A stretch of 64,000 nucleotides of DNA from Talpa occidentalis (taxonomy: Eukaryota > Chordata > Mammalia > Eulipotyphla > Talpidae), in assembly GCF_014898055.3 (NCBI RefSeq), contig NW_023605194.1, positions 101,563,258-101,627,257 of the forward strand. The letters are read 5' to 3'. The notes beneath the pieces are model-generated. The model did not search any database. It worked only from the letters and a program-made list of their open reading frames with translations, and had not been told where the DNA came from. The position numbers and the translations under genes were made by a program. Position 1 is the first letter of the stretch. Every line of letters starts with the position of its first letter. Below, in pieces: positions 61,201 through 64,000 of this stretch.

Positions 61201-63992
61201 GGCAAGAGAGGTCTGCGCCCCATGTGACACCCTCACCGGCGGCCAGGGATTGAACCAGCACTGCAGAGGCTGCGGGCAGCTTTGTAGCCCAGCGCTCAAC
61301 CGCTGCGCCACCAGGGGAGGCCCTGGTTTACTATGTTAACTACAAGTATATTTGATGGGCACAAACATCAATCATTACTTGCAGTGATGCAAGTGAATCA
61401 GTATTCAAAGGTATATGTTATTCATTATAGCTAATAAGCACACTAAAAAAAAAAAAAGCTTTTTTTTATTCATTTGTAGGCATCAGCATAGCTCTATAGC
61501 TTTCCAGAAATCCTGACAGAAATCTTCTCAGATATAAAGTAAAAGTCTTAAATTTTCAGAAATGACAGACATGCCACACATATTTTAATAATCATCATTT
61601 TCCTCCATAACTATTCTAAAATGAATAGATCGAAAAGAGAAGATATACAGGCTTACAAAAGGATAACTTCCACATCAATATGTTCAGAAGTAATGTTCAA
61701 TCTAATTTTTTTAAAGGAAAAAAACCTTATCAGCAAGGATGCTGGATTAAGATGGCAAATTGAACACATTTCCAATTTCATTTTCTCTTTAAAACTACAA
61801 TAAATGAATTTTTTAAAAGAAGTTGACAAGGACAAAAGAGTAGGAGAGCAAGATACAATTCTGGATAATAGAAATCAGACCAAATGGGGTTTCAGACACA
61901 TGAGAGAAAAACCCTATATCTTAAGGGGGTAAAACTGACAACCACACCAATTTACCCTGCAGAACCTCAAAAGACTTGAACTATCAGCACCTTTGGAATG
62001 GGGAGTGGAGTGGTGAGGAATGGGTGGGTATTTGCGAAGCAGTTAAATCCATTACTCCAGCAAAAATCTAGAGGTCCATGATCCAAAAAGGATTAACACA
62101 ATGCAATTCTGTCCCCAAGCCACAGGCACAGCTGGCTCTCTCCTTTTTCACTTCATCTAGGTCTGAACCTTTTGAAAGGGCACTGCCAGCTCTTCTTGCC
62201 TAAAATAAGCTCCTATTCTAACTTCTCCACCTCCACCATTCCTTAGACTCCGCCTTATTCTTCAAACTGCAATAAGGCAAGGACCTGGACTGCCTCATTC
62301 ATCACTGAGCTGCCAGGACCTAGATACAGAAGGTGCTCGATCACATTAGCTACATAATTGAAAGGCTACCACCACGTGATAGTCAGCAAGTCCTATAAAT
62401 GACCGCAATTAAACTTGAAACAGCTAATCCAAGGTTTGGGCTTTTGTCATTAATATTCTGACATATGTACACAGATTAAATGGGAACTGTTCTTCCTCAC
62501 ATGTTTGTCTCTCTCAAAACACATGCACAAACCACTCAAATAAACAGACTCACGTTGTCCTTTTATTAATCCCATTAAATCCAGTTACTTAAATTTTTCT
62601 TCATATACATACAGACCCCAAAAGAGTTGAAAGAGTGACCAGAGATAACTCAGGCTTAGATGAGAGTGCTGCATGTTCTAGCACTAGTTGTTCTCACACC
62701 CAGTATTCTAAAGAAGCCAGAATCCAGCAGGCACAGCATTGTTACACAGGGAAGATGGGTAAAGGACCCTTCAGGTAGGGGAAAATGGGTATCATAACAC
62801 CTGGATTTTTAACCTTAGGATATACAGAAAGTCTCAACTCCCCAGAGGTCATATGCTACTAGCTAGACATTCTGCTGTCTACACTATCTCATCTTCACAT
62901 GGACCAGAGCGAAAGCAGTCACATGACAATGTTACCAACTGCCACTTGACTGGTATTTATCCACAGAAACCATAAGCTTAAAACAAACAGATGAACTAAA
63001 GACAAAAATAAACTTTTAGACTTTAAGACCAATTAGTGGGGCCTCCCCGGGTGGTGCAGTGGTTGAGGCTGGACTGCGAAGCTGTCCGCAGCCTCTGCAG
63101 CACCGGTTCGATCCCCAGCCACAGGCGAAGGTCCCACATGGCACGCAGACCTCTCCTGCTGCGCCTGCTGCTCCCCTCAGCAGTGTATTTCATCAGTCTG
63201 CCTGTTCTGTCCCCCTCTCTGGCTCTGGTGAATTCTCTCACCCTTCCATGCTTCTGACTGTACCCAGTGCTTGTATAAATAAATAAACAAACAAACAAAT
63301 AAATAAATCATTAAAAAAAAGACCAATTAGTGGTTAGCAGAAGGGAAGGGAGATAAGGGTAAAGTTGGGCAAAGGGTAGCCTGTATGGTGAAGCACAGAA
63401 CTGGAATTTTCACCACGAACTTAACGTGGTATACACAGATGCTGTTTCTCAATGCTGCATCCCTGAAACTTAATGTTACGTTTATAATGTTAACGCAATG
63501 TTACTTCAACTAAAAAACAAGGAGCAATGCACAAAAGAAAAATAGAAGAAATAGTATTTGGAAGACAATCTTTTTTAATAAACTAAACTAAGGAAAGGTT
63601 TATGTGGAAAAGGTTTTACTAGGAAATTTTATTATTTATAGACTCTTGAAGGTATTCACTGAGTAAAACTGTTTTTTTCTAATTTTATTAACATATTTCA
63701 CTGCTTATACAAGGGAAATTTATGTTAATCACTCTCTAAAACCCACTACTCTTGGGCTCTATTATATCAGACAATATTGCCTCTAAATATTTTTAATTTC
63801 TCATCCTAACTTACCAATGTCATCATCTGTCCTGTCTATCGGATCCTTCTCCAAGCAGTCTCGGACTACGTCCCTGCTCATCAGAGGGTCCGAGGCTCTC
63901 TCGATGTCCTCTTCGTCGTCATCATCCTCAGAATCCACTGCTGTTTCTGGCAGCCCACTCAGGTCCATATCACCAGCCTCACTTTCTGTGGC
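30387..63992 (-). CDS. RAPGEF2: RAPGEF2 (PDZ-GEF1), 5'-partial, 22 coding exons in window plus one cassette exon
   Basis: Exchange factor that loads GTP on Rap1 and Rap2 at membranes and cell junctions. Exons, 5' to 3': 63992-63815, 57745-57609, 57015-56857, 52487-52335, 52235-52071, 50232-50125, 50032-49829, 49731-49623, 49200-48954, 45040-44883, 44303-44063, 42888-42505, 41819-41608, 41520-41397, 40778-40755, 39802-39579, 38332-38123, 36549-36397, 34477-34252, 33640-33081, 31517-31212, 30412-30387. All internal junctions are GT-AG and all phases agree. The sum is 4,308 nt, or 1,435 codons plus TGA. With the missing 64 residues this equals the 1,499-residue human protein, recalled from memory. 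The domain series (cNBD-like, REM, PDZ, RA, CDC25 GEF, SAV C-terminus) separates it from other Rap GEFs. The close paralogue RAPGEF6 is the only real alternative, and the near identity to RAPGEF2 argues against it. No frameshift or internal stop was seen, so the gene looks functional. Confidence 0.97.
30413..31211 (-). other. Last RAPGEF2 intron (799 nt)
   Basis: Ordinary intron between the PPxY exon and the terminal exon; ends TTTGCAG. AT-rich, with no repeat that I can name. Confidence 0.85.
31212..31517 (-). CDS. RAPGEF2: RAPGEF2 exon: PPxY-containing tail (1390-1492)
   Basis: 306 nt (ACTATAG|CACGAA and GAGGATG|GTATAT). It carries two PY motifs, PPGY (in [11 protein letters not shown], about 1403-1406) and PPDY (in RKPPDYNV, about 1425-1428), the known binding sites for the WW domains of NEDD4-type ubiquitin ligases. 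The rest is Pro/His-rich ([20 protein letters not shown]) and ends STEEDE. CpG-rich codons make this exon locally GC-rich. Confidence 0.97.
31518..33080 (-). other. RAPGEF2 intron holding a MIR relic
   Basis: 1,563 nt. A MIR end lies at 32505-32620 and a (CT)n tract at about 31870-31885; nothing else recognised. Confidence 0.8.
32505..32620 (+). repeat. MIR relic (3' part)
   Basis: 'agggattcaaaccctcatct' followed by 'aagcacaagctcttactcat' matches the end of MIR. Confidence 0.65.
33081..33640 (-). CDS. RAPGEF2: RAPGEF2 exon: large tail exon with DSGxxS degron (1203-1390)
   Basis: 560 nt, the largest coding exon (CACTTAG|GTCCTA and CTTATTG|GTAAGT). Reads [20 protein letters not shown], then [26 protein letters not shown] matches the DSGxxS signal for beta-TrCP, and by count its serines are residues 1244 and 1248, the sites known for CK1/IKK-driven degradation of RAPGEF2. 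Further on are the [17 protein letters not shown] repeats and [17 protein letters not shown] few substitutions from human are visible (such as SES for SEG); no break was found. Confidence 0.97.
33641..34251 (-). other. RAPGEF2 intron (611 nt), no recognised elements
   Basis: Unique AT-rich sequence between the degron exon and the preceding Ser-rich exon. Confidence 0.8.
34252..34477 (-). CDS. RAPGEF2: RAPGEF2 exon: Ser-rich tail (1128-1203)
   Basis: 226 nt (CATGCAG|GCTATA and AGCTTAGG|GTAGGT). It encodes [59 protein letters not shown] and [23 protein letters not shown] and SSRSS are basophilic-kinase-like sites (inference). Confidence 0.96.
35551..35571 (+). repeat. T21 tract next to the cassette-exon donor
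   Basis: 21 T on the plus strand, hence 21 A in the RAPGEF2 transcript, beginning 18 nt downstream of the cassette exon's donor. Confidence 0.95.
35589..35711 (-). CDS. RAPGEF2: RAPGEF2 alternative cassette exon (123 nt, 41 codons), not in the canonical isoform
   Basis: Between a good acceptor (GTTGTTAG|GTGGCA) and a donor GGATAG|GTGGGG lies 123 nt open in the frame set by both neighbours. It would insert [17 protein letters not shown], a five-serine run with LGSEN, and [13 protein letters not shown] between residues 1128 and 1129. Composition (Gly, Ser, Asn) resembles the surrounding tail. The donor has a G-run instead of the usual +3 to +5 purine pattern, and a 21-nt A tract (sense) starts 18 nt into the intron. 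The exon is absent from the 1,499-residue human form I recall, so I call it optional. Confidence 0.78.
36397..36549 (-). CDS. RAPGEF2: RAPGEF2 exon: Ser-rich tail segment (1077-1128)
   Basis: 153 nt (CTTACAG|GGATTA and CGAAAAG|GTAGAA). It encodes [38 protein letters not shown] and [12 protein letters not shown], a cluster of SP/TP sites typical of kinase-regulated disordered tails. It leaves one base (G) that can join the cassette exon or skip it. Confidence 0.95.
38123..38332 (-). CDS. RAPGEF2: RAPGEF2 exon: Pro/Gln-rich tail segment (1007-1077)
   Basis: 210 nt (TTATCAG|TGCCTA and CCTTTCG|GTAGGT). It encodes [20 protein letters not shown], a Pro/Gln repeat ([14 protein letters not shown]), and [20 protein letters not shown]. 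The repeat differs from the human sequence I recall but keeps its length. A second GT four bases on would shift the frame into the next exon, so the first donor is chosen. Confidence 0.95.
38790..38905 (+). repeat. Possible MIR relic
   Basis: 'caagcaatttgcctcgg' and 'gaatctgaactcagactcca' are in MIR order; strongly diverged. Confidence 0.45.
39579..39802 (-). CDS. RAPGEF2: RAPGEF2 exon: post-catalytic basic region (932-1007)
   Basis: 224 nt (TTCCAG|GTCTCT and AACACAT|GTGAGT). It encodes [20 protein letters not shown], the basic [19 protein letters not shown], and the helix [19 protein letters not shown], ending [15 protein letters not shown] could be a phosphorylation or membrane-contact patch (inference). 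Confidence 0.96.
40755..40778 (-). CDS. RAPGEF2: RAPGEF2 24-nt microexon (residues about 924-932)
   Basis: Sense sequence between AATTACAG and GTAAGT is 24 nt and adds KKKWRSLG after the arginine shared with the previous exon. These residues are in the canonical human protein as I recall it, so the exon is real although tiny. It lies at the C-terminal border of the GEF domain. Both neighbours have matching phase, so skipping would remove eight residues and keep the frame. Confidence 0.93.
41397..41520 (-). CDS. RAPGEF2: RAPGEF2 exon: end of CDC25 GEF domain (883-924)
   Basis: 124 nt (ATTTCAG|GAAATG and AGGACTCG|GTGAGT). It encodes [32 protein letters not shown] and DPALMFRTR. The exon leaves two bases (CG) that can join either the microexon below or the next larger exon without a frame change. 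Confidence 0.95.
41608..41819 (-). CDS. RAPGEF2: RAPGEF2 exon: CDC25 GEF domain, catalytic core (812-883)
   Basis: 212 nt (CTTCTTAG|TGGCCT and CATGAAG|GTAATA). It encodes [20 protein letters not shown] (the RL..TW catalytic-core motif), [19 protein letters not shown] and [25 protein letters not shown] with a target duplication sits 24-40 nt upstream of the acceptor, yet the acceptor and its pyrimidine tract are intact. Confidence 0.97.
41860..42130 (-). mobile_element. tRNA-derived SINE copy 7, beside a RAPGEF2 splice acceptor
   Basis: Same strand as the gene. Tail complement at 41860-41900 and head at 42130. Imperfect target duplication around TTAAATG at 41843-41859 and 42131-42148. The near copy of the duplication is 24-40 nt upstream of the catalytic-core exon. 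Confidence 0.93.
42505..42888 (-). CDS. RAPGEF2: RAPGEF2 exon: RA-GEF linker and first half of CDC25 GEF domain (684-812)
   Basis: 384 nt, the longest exon of the GEF domain (CTCATAG|ATACTA and ATCATCAG|GTAAGA). It encodes [20 protein letters not shown], then [37 protein letters not shown] and [16 protein letters not shown]. The NFNS-x-FAII motif is the structurally conserved region that positions the catalytic hairpin in RasGEFs. Confidence 0.97.
42889..44062 (-). other. RAPGEF2 intron with a MIR relic
   Basis: 1,174 nt between the RA exon and the first GEF exon. A MIR-like stretch lies at 43370-43515, with 'gattctcacaaaaatcctgc' and 'atttccatttgtcagctgat'. Confidence 0.75.
44063..44303 (-). 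CDS. RAPGEF2: RAPGEF2 exon: Ras-association (RA) domain (604-684)
   Basis: 241 nt (TCCCAG|ACTTGC and AGTGGAAG|GTATAC). It encodes the RA domain nearly whole: [40 protein letters not shown], a [20 protein letters not shown] strand pair, and [10 protein letters not shown]. In this family the RA domain binds GTP-loaded Rap/Ras and recruits the GEF, giving positive feedback (established for the family). Confidence 0.96.
44640..44765 (+). repeat. Possible MIR relic
   Basis: 'tttattttatgaaggagaaa' followed by 'ttcagggagattaatttctc' follows the MIR middle region; the ends are unclear. Confidence 0.5.
44883..45040 (-). CDS. RAPGEF2: RAPGEF2 exon: PDZ-RA linker, second part (551-604)
   Basis: 158 nt (TGTTCAG|TGATAT and CACCCG|GTAAGC). 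It encodes [20 protein letters not shown], then [20 protein letters not shown] and LDFSTTP. Low-complexity serine-rich linker leading to the Ras-association domain. Confidence 0.95.
46549..46838 (+). mobile_element. tRNA-derived SINE copy 8, nested in the tail of copy 9
   Basis: Complete plus-strand copy from 'gacctccctgatgg' to 'aaataaaatcttaaaaaaa'. It carries an 18-bp internal tandem duplication (46711-46728 and 46729-46746). It interrupts the A-rich tail of the opposite-strand copy 9: TTTATTTAT occurs on both sides, at about 46540-46548 and 46841-46849. Confidence 0.93.
46839..47107 (-). mobile_element. tRNA-derived SINE copy 9 (its tail continues at 46522-46548)
   Basis: Minus-strand copy with head at about 47107. 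It has the same 18-bp internal tandem duplication as copy 8 (46912-46929 and 46930-46947). Its tail was split by the insertion of copy 8. Confidence 0.93.
48954..49200 (-). CDS. RAPGEF2: RAPGEF2 exon: PDZ-RA linker, first part (469-551)
   Basis: 247 nt (TTCTAG|TATTTA and CCCTACAA|GTGAGT). It encodes [20 protein letters not shown], a run with [20 protein letters not shown], and a lysine-rich stretch ([17 protein letters not shown]) ending [10 protein letters not shown]. No folded domain is known to me here; the basic segment is a plausible contact surface (inference). Confidence 0.96.
49623..49731 (-). CDS. RAPGEF2: RAPGEF2 exon: end of PDZ domain (433-469)
   Basis: 109 nt from phase 0 to one leftover base (TTTTAG|ATATTA and TTATTTG|GTAAGT). 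It encodes [20 protein letters not shown] and [15 protein letters not shown], the classic PDZ 'ILEVNG' strand, the alpha-B helix and the last strand. Confidence 0.96.
49829..50032 (-). CDS. RAPGEF2: RAPGEF2 exon: REM-PDZ linker and most of PDZ domain (365-432)
   Basis: 68 codons, phase 0 (CTATAG|AAAATG and GATCAG|GTATGT). It opens with [20 protein letters not shown] and carries the PDZ start [20 protein letters not shown], whose KGFGIF is the carboxylate-binding loop. It ends with EAGLKRGDQ, the conserved turn before the next PDZ strand. Confidence 0.97.
50125..50232 (-). CDS. RAPGEF2: RAPGEF2 exon: REM domain, second half (329-364)
   Basis: 36 codons, phase 0 (TTTCAG|GTTACA and AAAGAG|GTAATG). 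It encodes [19 protein letters not shown] and then [13 protein letters not shown], the helical end of the REM domain. Confidence 0.96.
50233..52070 (-). other. RAPGEF2 intron with a MIR relic
   Basis: 1,838 nt inside the REM domain coding region. A MIR is visible at 51195-51385; nothing else recognised. Confidence 0.8.
51195..51385 (+). repeat. MIR relic
   Basis: 'tattaagtgcttactatgag', 'tcttcataacaaccctaaaa' and 'ttttacagctgaggagctg' are colinear with MIR. Confidence 0.75.
52071..52235 (-). CDS. RAPGEF2: RAPGEF2 exon: Ras-GEF N-terminal (REM) domain, first half (274-328)
   Basis: 55 codons, phase 0 (TTACAG|GGCACC and GATAAG|GTTGGA). It encodes [20 protein letters not shown], then [19 protein letters not shown] and a C-terminal [17 protein letters not shown] is the hallmark of REM domains, which brace the catalytic GEF domain. 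Confidence 0.97.
52335..52487 (-). CDS. RAPGEF2: RAPGEF2 exon: end of cNBD-like domain and linker (223-273)
   Basis: 51 codons, phase 0 at both ends (TTCTAG|TTTGTC and ATCAAG|GTAACA). It encodes [20 protein letters not shown], a charged helix with [16 protein letters not shown], and ends at GHIVIK, just before the REM domain. Confidence 0.96.
52488..56856 (-). other. RAPGEF2 intron (4,369 nt), mostly unassigned
   Basis: Divides the cNBD-like domain. A MIR core may lie at 53555-53645. No SINE copy and no second gene were seen; short open frames here lack any recognisable product. Confidence 0.8.
53555..53645 (+). repeat. Possible MIR core
   Basis: 'tctcatgaggaaggaactac' and 'attagccccatggtatgagg' resemble the MIR core. 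Confidence 0.5.
56857..57015 (-). CDS. RAPGEF2: RAPGEF2 exon: core of cNBD-like domain (170-222)
   Basis: 53 codons, phase 0 at both ends (TTAG|CTGGAC and TGCCAG|GTATGT). It encodes [19 protein letters not shown] and then [19 protein letters not shown]. The segment at the place of the phosphate-binding cassette lacks the usual PRAA-type arginine motif. This agrees with the family literature, which describes the domain as not binding cAMP in the classical way. Confidence 0.96.
57609..57745 (-). CDS. RAPGEF2: RAPGEF2 exon: first part of cNBD-like domain (about 124-169)
   Basis: Acceptor CTTTTCAG, donor GAG|GTTAGT. It encodes [16 protein letters not shown] followed by [20 protein letters not shown] and ends at NDGEE, the N-terminal helix and first strands of the cyclic-nucleotide-binding fold. 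The previous exon leaves one base, and 2 + 45 codons fit exactly, so the exon ends in phase 0. Confidence 0.96.
58250..58389 (-). mobile_element. Head-only (tRNA part) SINE copy with perfect 17-bp target duplication
   Basis: Minus strand: the tRNA-like head from 58389 to about 58290 is present, then the copy goes straight into a poly-A/(AG)n tail (T19 at 58271-58289 and (CT)10 at 58251-58270 on plus). The whole SINE body is absent. The direct repeat ACAATAAATGCACTTGA is at 58233-58249 and 58390-58406. Confidence 0.93.
58865..58905 (+). repeat. ACAT/ACAC microsatellite
   Basis: Irregular run of 'acatacatacacacatacac' type, in the largest intron. Confidence 0.85.
61052..61323 (-). mobile_element. 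tRNA-derived SINE copy 10, with target duplication
   Basis: Near-complete minus-strand copy, tail 'attatttatttatttataca', head 'gcgccaccaggggaggccc'. The direct repeat TGGTTTACTA is at 61042-61051 and 61324-61333. Confidence 0.95.
63040..63318 (+). mobile_element. tRNA-derived SINE copy 11, complete, with 15-bp target duplication
   Basis: Complete copy: head GGCCTCCCCGGGTGGTGCAG, B box GGTTCGATCCC at 63105-63115, body, and a mixed AAAT/AAAC tail. The direct repeat AAGACCAATTAGTGG is at 63025-63039 and 63319-63333. Confidence 0.96.
63815..63992 (-). CDS. RAPGEF2: RAPGEF2 exon: acidic N-terminal linker (human residues about 65-124)
   Basis: First exon visible. It begins after an AG that follows TTCTTA at the window edge, with codons for [11 protein letters not shown], and ends GACATTG before GTAAG. 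It encodes a strongly acidic run (SEDDDDEED) and then the start of the region leading to the cyclic-nucleotide-binding-like domain. The acceptor's polypyrimidine tract is outside the window. The boundary is set by the phase and by loss of similarity to the recalled protein just upstream. Confidence 0.9.
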
Positions 63993-64000
63993 CTTAAGAA

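Larger units (their letters stand above)
57746..63814 (-). other. Largest RAPGEF2 intron in window (6,069 nt)
   Basis: Holds three SINE insertions (58250-58389, 61052-61323, 63040-63318) and an ACAT/ACAC microsatellite at about 58865-58905. The remainder is unassigned AT-rich sequence. Confidence 0.85.

Noticed and set aside
63283..63310. Regular AAAT/AAAC units considered as a CRISPR-like or tandem array
   Set aside because: It is the simple A-rich tail of SINE copy 11; there are no spacers and the genome is mammalian.

Overview
The window is nuclear DNA of a placental mammal. Its only protein-coding gene is the 3' two thirds of RAPGEF2 (PDZ-GEF1, a Rap1/Rap2 guanine-nucleotide exchange factor), on the minus strand from the right edge down to about 28.38 kb. 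I placed 22 coding exons of the standard form plus one extra in-frame cassette exon. The 22 exons add up to 4,308 coding bases, that is 1,435 residues and a stop. Against the human 1,499-residue protein as I remember it, this is residues 65-1499 with no net insertion or deletion. The first exons and the promoter lie beyond the right edge.

Layout. 1-28.38 kb is intergenic sequence downstream of RAPGEF2. It is made of old L1 pieces, MIR, L2 and MaLR relics, a younger L1 3' end at 11.5-13.05 kb, a solitary LTR at 24.33-24.99 kb with a 6-bp target duplication, a near-perfect hairpin at 21.95-22.06 kb, and several copies of one tRNA-derived SINE. About 28.38-30.39 kb is the RAPGEF2 3' UTR. 30.39-63.99 kb holds the coding exons and introns, with more SINE copies in the introns.

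Protein order from the right edge leftward: acidic N-terminal linker, cyclic-nucleotide-binding-like domain, Ras-GEF N-terminal (REM) domain, PDZ domain, Ras-association domain, CDC25-type GEF domain, then a long Ser/Pro-rich tail with a DSGxxS phosphodegron, two PPxY motifs and a C-terminal PDZ ligand (SAV).

The SINE has a tRNA-like head (B box GGTTCGATCCC; first bases like tRNA-Glu), a unique body and an AAATAAAT/poly-A tail. Alu, B1/B2 and the usual carnivore, ruminant and vesper-bat SINEs are absent. This points to a laurasiatherian lineage that I cannot name; pangolins and some bats are possibilities, from inference only. I saw no bacterial-type system, no CRISPR array and no second gene. 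The most interesting observations are about splicing (a 41-codon frame-neutral cassette, a 24-nt microexon, a SINE beside a splice acceptor) and about unusual retroelement structures.
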